Positions 42,098-50,246 of a stretch of 64,000 nt of DNA are shown here, piece by piece (position 1 is the first letter of the stretch; the number at the start of each line of letters is the position of its first letter). Origin of the DNA: JBFHQE01 sp041592335 (lineage in GTDB: Bacteria > Pseudomonadota > Gammaproteobacteria > Thiohalobacterales > Thiohalobacteraceae); the NCBI GenBank assembly GCA_041592335.1, contig JBFHQE010000012.1:1-64000 (forward strand), read 5' to 3'. The translations under genes and the position numbers were made by a program. A model generated the notes under the pieces. It had not been told where the DNA came from, ran no database searches, and saw only the letters and a list, made by a program, of their open reading frames with translations.

Positions 42098-42442
42098 TTA
42101 GTGTTGAGGGCAGGGCGTTATCTTGCCGACCCCCCAGTGTTCAATGTCGTTATAGGAAAACACCTTGTTGGGTTCCAGGTGAACATCCGGTAGCACGCGT
42201 TCGATGTTCACGGTGCAGGCACTTTTCTGGGCCTGAGAAATGGTGTCGGAAAGATAACGCGGTAATAACAGTAATTGCCGAATGATGATGTCGCTGGTGT
42301 GGCAGGGTTTTTCAAGTTCAACCAGGTAGTAGAAAGCGCCGTTGCCGCCGCGTAATACACCGTTGCCGATAATACGCGCCGGATTGCAGCCTTCAAACGA
42401 ATAGGGTTCGTAGACTTCGAGGTAATGATGATTGTTAATCAT
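42098..42442 (-). CDS. Hypothetical protein, 114 residues
   Basis: A soluble 114-residue protein starting MINNHHYLEVYEPYSFEGCNPARIIGNGVLRGG, with a very good ribosome binding site (GGAGGAATCACC) directly before the ATG at 42442, which decides the start against an open frame that extends further upstream. It has four cysteines but no known motif. It stands alone on the minus strand, convergent with metZ and divergent from the glycerate kinase gene. No family is recognised. Confidence 0.65.
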   Translation of the reverse strand: MINNHHYLEVYEPYSFEGCNPARIIGNGVLRGGNGAFYYLVELEKPCHTSDIIIRQLLLLPRYLSDTISQAQKSACTVNIERVLPDVHLEPNKVFSYNDIEHWGVGKITPCPQH

Positions 42443-42567
42443 GGTGATTCCTCCACTGCCGGCAGCCTGTTGGTTCCGAGCATGCCCTAGTGTTTGCGAC
42501 ACTGTCAAAAAGATCGTGCTGTTATAGCCATCCCCGGCTTTAGAGTAATTATTGAAAAATTATTTAA

Positions 42568-43800
42568 ATGGCTGCTTTTATTGATAATAGTCAGGCGAGG
42601 TATTGGTTGCTGGAGTGCTTCCGCGCTGGGCTGTCCACGGTCGATGGAAAGCATTGTGTAGCCCAGGAAATGCGTAATTTTCAAGCTGACAGAATTCGTC
42701 TGATCGCAATCGGTAAAGCGGCCGGGGCGATGGTGGCAGGTGCCTGGCAGGCAGCGGAACAACGCATCGTCGATGCGCTGGTTATCAGTAAGGCGGGGCA
42801 TCTCGATGTTCTGCCGGATGATCAACGCATCACGGCGATCGAAGCCGGTCATCCATTGCCCGATCAGGCAAGTCTCACCGCCGGTGAACATTTGCTGACT
42901 CGATTGCGTTCAGGCAAGCCGGGTGATCGATGGTTGATACTGTTATCCGGTGGCGCGTCCAGCCTGGTTGAGGTATTGCCCGATGGATATACGCTGACGC
43001 AATTGCAACGCTTGAATGACTGGTTGTTAGGCAGTGGAATGGATATTTGCCGCATGAACGCTATTCGTCAACGCGTGTCCTGTATTAAAGGGGGTAAGTT
43101 AAATGACCTTGTGCAGGGGCAGGCCGAGGTCTGGGCGATTTCCGATGTGCCGGACGACGATCCGGCCGTAATTGGTTCAGGGCTGTTTTATCGTGCCACC
43201 GCGCTGGCCGATGATATTGAGCTGCCTGACTGGGTTCGGGACTGGATGAAGGCGACTGCCACGGAAACTTCCGAACAGGTGGTTCATTCCACGCCGCATC
43301 GTATTCTTGCCAACCTGGATCGGATGCTGGACGCCATGGCGCGGTTCGCCGCCGAATCGGATATACCGGTAAGGCGCGAGCCAAACCACTTTAGCGGGGA
43401 TGCGCAACAACTGGGGCACACCATGGCCGAAACTCTTCTCCAGGGGCCGCCGGGACTCACGATCTGGGGAGGGGAGGCCACAGTGCGGTTACCGCAAGTC
43501 CATGGACGCGGAGGCCGAAGCCAGCAACTGGCGCTTGCGGCTGCCTGTCGGTTGGCGGGGCATGATGATTGTCTGTTACTGGCGGTTGGTAGTGACGGCA
43601 CGGACGGACCGACCGATGCAGCGGGTGCGCTGGTAGACGGCGGTACGCTAAGCCGCGCTGCCGCCGAAGGTTTCGATGCCGGAATGGCATTGGCCGGGGC
43701 AGACGCTTATCCCTGTCTGGCCGAAAGCGGTGATCTGATTGTGACCGGCCCGACCGGGACGAATGTGACGGATGTGGTACTGGGGCTTAAACTGGGCTGA
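42568..43800 (+). CDS. Glycerate 2-kinase (MOFRL/GckA family)
   Basis: A 410-residue protein of the GckA/TtuD-type glycerate kinase family. Seen motifs are IAIGKAAGAMVAGA near residue 46, EAGHPLPDQASL, LILLSGGASSLVEVLP, ISDVPDDDPAVIGSG and the C-terminal MOFRL domain (GGRSQQLALAA, VGSDGTDGPTDAAGALVD). These enzymes make 2-phosphoglycerate from glycerate, linking glyoxylate/tartronate metabolism to glycolysis. It overlaps the DUF455 gene by one base (TGATG). Confidence 0.9.
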   Translation: MAAFIDNSQARYWLLECFRAGLSTVDGKHCVAQEMRNFQADRIRLIAIGKAAGAMVAGAWQAAEQRIVDALVISKAGHLDVLPDDQRITAIEAGHPLPDQASLTAGEHLLTRLRSGKPGDRWLILLSGGASSLVEVLPDGYTLTQLQRLNDWLLGSGMDICRMNAIRQRVSCIKGGKLNDLVQGQAEVWAISDVPDDDPAVIGSGLFYRATALADDIELPDWVRDWMKATATETSEQVVHSTPHRILANLDRMLDAMARFAAESDIPVRREPNHFSGDAQQLGHTMAETLLQGPPGLTIWGGEATVRLPQVHGRGGRSQQLALAAACRLAGHDDCLLLAVGSDGTDGPTDAAGALVDGGTLSRAAAEGFDAGMALAGADAYPCLAESGDLIVTGPTGTNVTDVVLGLKLG

Positions 43801-44621
43801 TGAACAGGATGAACCTTATTTCCCTCGCTCAGGCATGTCTGCAGCTGCAATCACCCTCGGAAAAAGTGGCTCGCACGCGCGATGCTTACCGACGTCTGCA
43901 GGCGGGTGAGCTGGCAATTGATCCAGCGGTGGCAGGAAAGGCGTTCGACCAGCCCGGCCGTCCCGACAAACCCGTGCTGGTTGAGCCCCGTGATTTACCG
44001 CGCCGTTCGCTGAGTACTTCCGAGGGACAGGCCGCCCTGATCCATTCAATTGCACATATTGAATTCAACGCCATTAATCTGGCCTGGGATGCGGTGTGCC
44101 GATTCGCCGACATGCCTGAAAACTTTTACCGTGACTGGGCGCGCGTGGCGGATGAAGAGGCGTATCATTTCAGCCTGCTGGCTGAGCGGTTGCGGAATCT
44201 AGGGTATCAATACGGTGACTACCCGGCTCATAATGGCTTGTGGGAAGCTGCGCTCGATACCCGGCACGATGTGCTGATACGGATGGCGTTGGTGCCGCGA
44301 GTGCTGGAGGCGCGTGGGCTGGATGTGACGCCCGGCATCATGCAGAAGCTGGAGCGTGCTGGCGATCATCGGACGATTGAATTACTCAAGATCATACTGC
44401 GTGACGAAATTGGTCATGTTGAGATTGGTACGCGCTGGTTTCGCTATTGTTGCGAGCAGCGCGGGCTAGACCCGGATGCCACCTTTGAGGCGTTGTTGAA
44501 GCAGTATATGAAAGGGCGAATCAAGGGTCCGTTTTATTACGAGGCACGAGTGCAGGCGGGTTTCAGTGACAATGAAATGGCAACGCTGGAACACCTGGAT
44601 GCCGCGGCGGGCGATCGCTAA
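43800..44621 (+). CDS. DUF455 ferritin-like protein
   Basis: A 273-residue helical protein of the DUF455 family, predicted to have a ferritin-like di-iron fold. Carboxylate/histidine motifs are IAHIEFNAINLAWDA, ADEEAYHFSLL and RDEIGHVEIG, spaced as in di-iron proteins such as MiaE. The enzymatic role of the family is not established. Its start overlaps the glycerate kinase stop, suggesting cotranscription, but no functional link is obvious. Confidence 0.88.
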   Translation: MNRMNLISLAQACLQLQSPSEKVARTRDAYRRLQAGELAIDPAVAGKAFDQPGRPDKPVLVEPRDLPRRSLSTSEGQAALIHSIAHIEFNAINLAWDAVCRFADMPENFYRDWARVADEEAYHFSLLAERLRNLGYQYGDYPAHNGLWEAALDTRHDVLIRMALVPRVLEARGLDVTPGIMQKLERAGDHRTIELLKIILRDEIGHVEIGTRWFRYCCEQRGLDPDATFEALLKQYMKGRIKGPFYYEARVQAGFSDNEMATLEHLDAAAGDR

Positions 44622-44665
44622 ACCCTATGCGACCCCTCGCTGTGCCGAGGTAACGTTTGGAGGAT

Positions 44666-45370
44666 ATGGTGAATAACATTCTACGTGTATTGATTGTGTT
44701 CCTGTTTATGCAGCCGGCTGTATTAATGGCCGAGGCGAAAACAGTGACAGCATCGCTGGTGCTTTATACCGAGCAGGAGCCGGGTACGGACAGCTATCCG
44801 GTGCGTATTCTGGTTACGGCTGAGTATGTGCGCTTTGACGACGGATACAACGACAGCGATTATGTGTTGTACGAACGCCTGAATCAGCGCCTGAGCAGCG
44901 TGGTGCATGAAAACAAAACTCTGACCGTGCTGACAGTGCCGAAACAAGCGACATTACCCAGTGTGGAAAGTCCGGTTATCGATAAACTGATCGAGGATGA
45001 TCTCCAGGCGCCGAAAATTGAAGAGTTGCCGGTGAAGTTGCTGACCGTTAGCGCCGATGGCAAAGCCTGTATGACAGCGGCGGTAGTACCTGGCCTGTTG
45101 CCGGATGTGGTGGAAGCGCTGGCGGAATATCACGCCGTGATTAAAAAGCGCAATATGCAGGGTCTCGCCACCTTGCCAGCCGATCTGCGCACGCCCTGTT
45201 ATCTGGCCAACCAGGTCTTTGCCTATGGCAGCCAGTATGATTTCGGTTTTCCCGTGCATGAGAATATTCAGAATGGCCGCAAGCGGGTACTGATGGATTA
45301 CCGGTCTCAGGAAGTGAAGGCGAAGCTGTTCTGGTTACCGAAAGACTATCGCATGTTCCAGATTGACTAG
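44666..45370 (+). CDS. Secreted protein of unknown function
   Basis: About 234 residues with a signal peptide (VNNILRVLIVFLFMQPAVLMAEA) and a soluble mature part that includes AEYVRFDDGYNDSDYVLYERLNQ and a pair of cysteines (CM..., CYLANQ). The first half (a strand pattern with an RFDDG turn and LNQRLSSVVHENKTLTVL) resembles periplasmic lipoprotein-carrier-like folds, but this is a weak impression. GGAGG ends two bases before ATG 44666 and five before GTG 44669, so the true start may be the GTG. The 3' end overlaps the convergent lpxH by four bases. Confidence 0.65.
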   Translation: MVNNILRVLIVFLFMQPAVLMAEAKTVTASLVLYTEQEPGTDSYPVRILVTAEYVRFDDGYNDSDYVLYERLNQRLSSVVHENKTLTVLTVPKQATLPSVESPVIDKLIEDDLQAPKIEELPVKLLTVSADGKACMTAAVVPGLLPDVVEALAEYHAVIKKRNMQGLATLPADLRTPCYLANQVFAYGSQYDFGFPVHENIQNGRKRVLMDYRSQEVKAKLFWLPKDYRMFQID

Positions 45371-46095
45371 CGTGGTGTCAGGACGCGTAACTTTCCACCC
45401 TGTTCATCAACCACCAGGCAGCTGCCCTGTTCATACCAGTCGCCGACCACCATGCGCAGGGCGCTTTTTCCACCGAGGTTGATACGGTGAATGGCGGGAC
45501 GGTGAGTGTGGCCGTGAATCATCTGTAGTGTGCCATGTTCGCGCAGGCAGTTTTCCACGGCGGCCTGGTTCACATCCATGATGTCATCGGCTTTTTCCTG
45601 GTTCGCCTGCTGGCTGGTTTCGCGCAACTGGCGAGCGATGGTTTTACGTTCGTCAAGCGATTTGCCGAGAAAAGCCTTCTGCCAGACCGGATCACGAACC
45701 TCCTGGCGGAATGCCTGGTAGGCATGATCGTCAGTGCAGAGTGAGTCGCCGTGCAGTAACACGGTTTTTTTACCGTAGAGTTCGAGGGTATGACCTTCGG
45801 GAAGCAGGGTGGCCTTGCAGCGTGAGGCCAGCGTATCGCCCATCAAAAAATCACGATTGCCATGCATCAGGTAGACAGGAATGCCGCGCTGGCTGACTGC
45901 TGCTATCGCATCGATAACCGGCACCCAGCAGGGTGCATCGTCGTCATCTCCAATCCAGGCTTCGAACAGATCGCCCAGTATGTAGAGTGCTTCTGTGTCC
46001 CTGTCGATCTGTTCAAGGAACTGTATAAAAAGCTGGATGATGGCGGGACGGGAAGGATGTAGATGAAGGTCGGCGATGAAACAGGTGTGTGGCAT
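45367..46095 (-). CDS. lpxH: UDP-2,3-diacylglucosamine hydrolase
   Basis: LpxH cleaves UDP-diacylglucosamine to lipid X in lipid A synthesis at the inner membrane. The 242-residue calcineurin-like phosphoesterase shows all metal motifs: FIADLHLH at residues 6-13, GDLFEAWIGDD, HGNRDFLMG, LLHGDSLCTDD and MIHGHTHRP. It is followed upstream by the cyclophilin on the same strand, as lpxH and ppiB are neighbours in Pseudomonas. Confidence 0.97.
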   Translation of the reverse strand: MPHTCFIADLHLHPSRPAIIQLFIQFLEQIDRDTEALYILGDLFEAWIGDDDDAPCWVPVIDAIAAVSQRGIPVYLMHGNRDFLMGDTLASRCKATLLPEGHTLELYGKKTVLLHGDSLCTDDHAYQAFRQEVRDPVWQKAFLGKSLDERKTIARQLRETSQQANQEKADDIMDVNQAAVENCLREHGTLQMIHGHTHRPAIHRINLGGKSALRMVVGDWYEQGSCLVVDEQGGKLRVLTPR

Positions 46096-46141
46096 GAGTG
46101 GTAAGGCTGGTTTCAGTGGTTAACTGAAACCAGCGCCAGGT

Positions 46142-46723
46142 TTATTCCTGTACCGTAACCGATTCGATCACGACATCCTCAAGCGGGACATCCTGGTGGC
46201 CGGAGGCATTACCGGTGGCAACTCCTTCAATGGCGCGTACCACATCCATGCCGTCAACAACCTTGCCAAACACACAGTAGCCCCAGCCCTGCGGCGTAGG
46301 CGAAGTGAAATTCAGAAAGTCGTTGTCCTTAACATTGATGAAGAACTGGGCTGTCGCTGAGTGCGGGTCCGGGGTGCGGGCCATGGCGATGGTGCCAACG
46401 TCGTTGGCCAGTCCGTTATCCGCCTCGTTTTTAACCGGTTCGCGGGTAGTCTTCTGGCTCATGCCGGGTTCAAAACCGCCGCCCTGAATCATGAAGCCCC
46501 GGATCACGCGATGGAAAACGGTGCCGTCGTAGAAGCCTGCCTTAGCGTATTCGATAAAGTTGGCAACGGTCTTGGGTGCCTTATCGGCATCTAGTTCCAG
46601 CACGATTGTGCCGTGGTTGGTCTGCATTTGAACAGTCACTGTGTCTGCTCCTGTTGTCGGTTCCGCAAAAAGGGTGCGGAAAAAGAAGAAGAGGATAAAC
46701 CCCAAACTGATTTTGCGTGCCAT
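46142..46723 (-). CDS. Peptidyl-prolyl cis-trans isomerase, cyclophilin type, periplasmic
   Basis: A 193-residue cyclophilin with catalytic FHRVIRGFMIQGGGF near residue 75 and QFFINVKDNDFLNF near 123. An N-terminal hydrophobic stretch (MARKISLGFILFFFFRTLFAEP) looks like a signal peptide, so the protein is probably periplasmic like PpiA, although its place next to lpxH corresponds to cytoplasmic ppiB in Pseudomonas. It helps proline isomerisation in folding. Confidence 0.92.
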   Translation of the reverse strand: MARKISLGFILFFFFRTLFAEPTTGADTVTVQMQTNHGTIVLELDADKAPKTVANFIEYAKAGFYDGTVFHRVIRGFMIQGGGFEPGMSQKTTREPVKNEADNGLANDVGTIAMARTPDPHSATAQFFINVKDNDFLNFTSPTPQGWGYCVFGKVVDGMDVVRAIEGVATGNASGHQDVPLEDVVIESVTVQE

Positions 46724-46840
46724 GAATTACGCTTTCCTTGTCGTTGAAACCGGCGGAAGGGGGATGATAGCGAGTTTAATGAAATTACGAAAGTCGTGAT
46801 GCTTTTGCCTGTGGCCGCTTTCCGTTAACATGCCACCCGC

Positions 46841-48316
46841 ATGAATACACCTATTATTAAGACGCGATTCGCGCCCAGCCCGACCGGCGAACTCCATTTA
46901 GGCAATGTGCGCACGGCCCTGTTCAATGTACTGTTGGCCGGCCAGGCCGGTGGGCGGTTTTTGCTGCGTATCGAAGATACCGACCAGTCGCGCAGTAAAC
47001 CGGAATACGTCGAGGCGCTGCAGCGGGATTTGCGCTGGCTGGGGCTGGAATGGCAGGAAGGTCCGGGGGTGGGCGGCGATGCTGACAGTTATTTTCAGTC
47101 CGAGCGATCAGCTATTTACGAGCATTACTTCGAGCAGCTGACGGCGTCTGGCGAGGCCTATCCCTGCTACTGTTCCGAACAGGAGCTGGCGGTGGCGCGC
47201 AAGGTGCAAATGGCGTCCGGGAAGCCGCCCCGTTACCCCGGCACCTGTGCGCATCTGACGGAGGAGCAGCGTGCCAGCCGTGCGGCCGAGGGGCGTGAGC
47301 CGACACTGCGGTTTCGAGTCCCGGACGGCGAGGTGGTCGAATTTGACGATCTGGTGCGGGGAAAACAGCAGTATCGAACCGACGACATCGGTGATTTTAT
47401 TATTCGTCGGCATGACGGCACGGCCGCCTTCTTTTTCTGCAATGCCATTGATGATGCCCTGATGGGGGTGACCCATGTGCTGCGGGGCGAAGATCACCTC
47501 ACCAATACCCCACGGCAAATAAAACTGCTGCGCGCGCTGGGGCTGCGAGTACCTGCCTATGGCCACATTTCGCTGATCGTTGCCGAAAACGGCGCGCCCT
47601 TGTCCAAGCGCCACGGCAGCAAGAGCCTGCGCGAGTTACGGGAAATGGGTTACCTGCCCACGGCCTTGATGAATCACTTGTCGCGTCTTGGCCACACTTA
47701 CGAAAATGACCCGGGTTTCATGAGCAATGCGCAGCTGGCAGCGGAGTTTCGCGAGACACGGCTGGGCAAGGCCCCGGCGAGGCACGATCCGCAGCAATTA
47801 TTGCACTGGCAGAAAGAAGCCATTGTGCATGCCGACGATGAATCCCTGTGGCTTTGGCTAACGGGGCGTACCTTTGCCGATGGCGGCTCCATCGAGTCGC
47901 TGGTGCCCGAAGATAAACGTATTGCTTTCGTGCAGGCCATACGCGACAACATCGAAATGCCGGTGGACGCCTACATTTGGGCCGGTAACCTGTTTGCCGA
48001 GACTGAGCAGTACGATCCGGACGCGCGGCAGGTAATCCGGGAAGCCGGAAAGGATTTTTTTGCTTCAGCGGCAGCGGTTTCAGCCGATCAACACGACAGT
48101 TTCAAGACCTACTCGAAGGCGGTGGGCCAGACCGCGGGTGTCAAGGGGAAACAATTGTTCATGCCGCTACGCGCAGCCCTGACCGGCGAACTGCGCGACC
48201 CGGAACAGGGTGGAGTATGGAGAAACGGACCGGAGCTGGGTCGGCTTTGGCCGCTTTTGGGGAACGATCATATCGAGCGCCGTATTCGACAGGCATTAGC
48301 GTTGTGTGAGGAATAA
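46841..48316 (+). CDS. gltX: Glutamyl-tRNA synthetase
   Basis: A 491-residue class I synthetase that charges tRNA-Glu. It has FAPSPTGELHLGNVRTALFN with the HIGH-type HLGN, the insertion with zinc-type cysteines CYC and a later Cys (about residues 109-135), and PLSKRHGSK as KMSKS motif near 253. The sequence is bacterial GluRS rather than GlnRS. It is in the place where Pseudomonas has glnS (between ppiB and cysS), and the next gene is cysS after 12 bases. Confidence 0.95.
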   Translation: MNTPIIKTRFAPSPTGELHLGNVRTALFNVLLAGQAGGRFLLRIEDTDQSRSKPEYVEALQRDLRWLGLEWQEGPGVGGDADSYFQSERSAIYEHYFEQLTASGEAYPCYCSEQELAVARKVQMASGKPPRYPGTCAHLTEEQRASRAAEGREPTLRFRVPDGEVVEFDDLVRGKQQYRTDDIGDFIIRRHDGTAAFFFCNAIDDALMGVTHVLRGEDHLTNTPRQIKLLRALGLRVPAYGHISLIVAENGAPLSKRHGSKSLRELREMGYLPTALMNHLSRLGHTYENDPGFMSNAQLAAEFRETRLGKAPARHDPQQLLHWQKEAIVHADDESLWLWLTGRTFADGGSIESLVPEDKRIAFVQAIRDNIEMPVDAYIWAGNLFAETEQYDPDARQVIREAGKDFFASAAAVSADQHDSFKTYSKAVGQTAGVKGKQLFMPLRAALTGELRDPEQGGVWRNGPELGRLWPLLGNDHIERRIRQALALCEE

Positions 48317-48328
48317 CCGGGGATCAAG

Positions 48329-49714
48329 ATGCTGCAGATTTATAACAGTCAGAGCAAACAGAAAGAAGAATTCAAGCCAATAGAACCGGGCAAAATCCGA
48401 ATGTACGTGTGCGGGATGACTGTTTATGACCTGTGTCACCTGGGGCATGCGCGGGTCATGGTGGTGTTTGATGTCATCACCCGTTACCTGCGGGCCAGCG
48501 GATATGATGTGACCTATGTGCGTAACATTACCGATATTGACGACAAGATCATCAAGCGGGCGGCCGAGAATGGCGAAGACTTCCGGGCGTTGACCGATCG
48601 CTTCATCAAGGCCATGCACGAGGATAGTGCCGCCCTGGGTGTGTTGCCGCCGGACCTGGAGCCGCGTGCGACCGATTCCATCGATGCCATCCTGACGATG
48701 ATCCAGACCCTGGTCGACAAGGGCATGGCCTATGCCGCGGCCAATGGCGATGTCTATTACGATGTCAGCCAGTTCGGGGATTACGGCAAGCTGTCCGGGG
48801 AAAAACCGGATGAGCTGCGCGCCGGGGCACGCATCGAGGTGGAAGATGCCAAGGACGATCCACTTGATTTCGTCTTATGGAAAGCGGCCAAGCCGGGCGA
48901 GCCAGCCTGGCCTTCGCCCTGGGGTGACGGCCGTCCCGGCTGGCATATCGAGTGTTCCGCCATGTCGACCCAGGCGCTGGGGAACACATTCGATATCCAT
49001 GGCGGCGGAATGGACCTGAAATTTCCGCATCACGAAAACGAAATTGCCCAATCGGAAGGCGCGACCGGCTGCTGTTTTGTGAATTACTGGATTCACAACG
49101 GGTTCGTGCAGATCAATGAAGAAAAGATGTCGAAGTCGCTCAATAACTTCTTCACGGTGCGTGAAGTTCTGAAACAGTACCAGCCGGAAGTGATACGCTT
49201 CTTTATCCTCAACAGTCATTATCGCAGCCCGCTCAATTACTCCGATGACAATCTGGACAAGGCGCGCGCCGGTCTGGAGCGGATTTACACTGCGCTGCGC
49301 GGTGCACCAGCTGACACGGCCGAGCCGGACCAGGAAATTCTGCGTCGTTTCCGTGACAAGATGGACGATGATTTCAACACACCCGAGGCGGTGGCGCTGC
49401 TGTTCGAATTGGCGCGTGATCTGAACCGGGCCAAGGAGAGCGAGCCGACCCAGACGGCAATCCTGGCGGCGACACTGAAAAGCATCGGCTCCGTCCTGGG
49501 GCTGGCACAGGAGTCTCCCGAAGCATTCTTGCAGGGTAGCGCCTCGACCGAAGGCGGTATGAGCGAGGCCGATATCGAGCAGCAGATTGCCCTGCGGGCG
49601 GCGGCCCGCGCCAACAAGGACTGGGCGGAATCCGACCGGATTCGAGACTACCTGAAGGATCAGGGTGTGCTGATTGAAGATGGCGCCGGTGGTACCAGTT
49701 GGCGCCGCGTCTGA
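48329..49714 (+). CDS. cysS: Cysteinyl-tRNA synthetase
   Basis: A 461-residue class I synthetase. YVCGMTVYDLCHLGHARVMV carries the first zinc cysteine and the HIGH motif, GWHIECSAMS and HHENEIAQSE supply the other zinc ligands, and EKMSKSLNNF is the KMSKS motif. It is cotranscribed with gltX, judging by the 12-base gap. Confidence 0.98.
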   Translation: MLQIYNSQSKQKEEFKPIEPGKIRMYVCGMTVYDLCHLGHARVMVVFDVITRYLRASGYDVTYVRNITDIDDKIIKRAAENGEDFRALTDRFIKAMHEDSAALGVLPPDLEPRATDSIDAILTMIQTLVDKGMAYAAANGDVYYDVSQFGDYGKLSGEKPDELRAGARIEVEDAKDDPLDFVLWKAAKPGEPAWPSPWGDGRPGWHIECSAMSTQALGNTFDIHGGGMDLKFPHHENEIAQSEGATGCCFVNYWIHNGFVQINEEKMSKSLNNFFTVREVLKQYQPEVIRFFILNSHYRSPLNYSDDNLDKARAGLERIYTALRGAPADTAEPDQEILRRFRDKMDDDFNTPEAVALLFELARDLNRAKESEPTQTAILAATLKSIGSVLGLAQESPEAFLQGSASTEGGMSEADIEQQIALRAAARANKDWAESDRIRDYLKDQGVLIEDGAGGTSWRRV

Positions 49715-49768
49715 AAACCCTGTCCATAGTAGCGAATTTTCAAGTTTTTCAATGTATTGCCGATATTA

Positions 49769-49786
49769 GGGTTATTAATTTAACCC
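49769..49786. promoter_or_regulatory. Small palindrome upstream of the membrane/GGDEF-EAL gene pair
   Basis: GGGTTA (49769-49774) and TAACCC (49781-49786) form an inverted repeat with a six-base AT-rich centre, 59 bases before the TTG start of the next gene. It could be an operator; there is no direct evidence. Confidence 0.3.
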
Positions 49787-49844
49787 CTTGATATCCATAT
49801 TGTTTGTTACCAGTTATGGTTGGTTTCAGTAGAGGCAGAGAACA

Positions 49845-50246
49845 TTGAGCGAGCGGACCTTCAGATTCATCATCGGCGCATTGTTATTGGCCGCGCTGTA
49901 TTTCGGGATGGATCACCTGATGCGGGCCATTATTGCGGTTCTCGTCTTGGAAGCTATCAGCAACTGGCGTATCCCCCTGCTCATCACTCGCCTGAGAAAG
50001 CAGGATACATCCTCGTTTCATGACTCGGCGCATATCCTCCTTACCGACGATCGTGACCATCGGTTCTCATTCGATGCCGAACGAGCCTGGCGGCTGGTGG
50101 TGGCCGCGATGCTGGTGCTGACCCTGTATTTCTTCAATGATCTGCTGTGGTTTTTCCCCTGGTTCATGGGCTTTGCCATTCTCGGTGCGGGTATCAGCGG
50201 TGTGTGCCCGGTACTCATTTCACTCAAGTTTGCCGGTTTCCGATGA
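49845..50246 (+). CDS. Small membrane protein, YgaP/DUF2892-like
   Basis: A 133-residue protein with two similar membrane halves: FRFIIGALLLAALYFGM...IAVLVLEAISNWRIPL and WRLVVAAMLVLTLYFF...GISGVCPVLISL. The end GISGVCPVLISL resembles the DUF2892/YgaP-type membrane segment. The TTG start at 49845 has GAGGCAGAG upstream. It overlaps the GGDEF/EAL gene by four bases (ATGA), so it is probably translated with it and may act in the same signalling unit. Confidence 0.65.
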   Translation: MSERTFRFIIGALLLAALYFGMDHLMRAIIAVLVLEAISNWRIPLLITRLRKQDTSSFHDSAHILLTDDRDHRFSFDAERAWRLVVAAMLVLTLYFFNDLLWFFPWFMGFAILGAGISGVCPVLISLKFAGFR

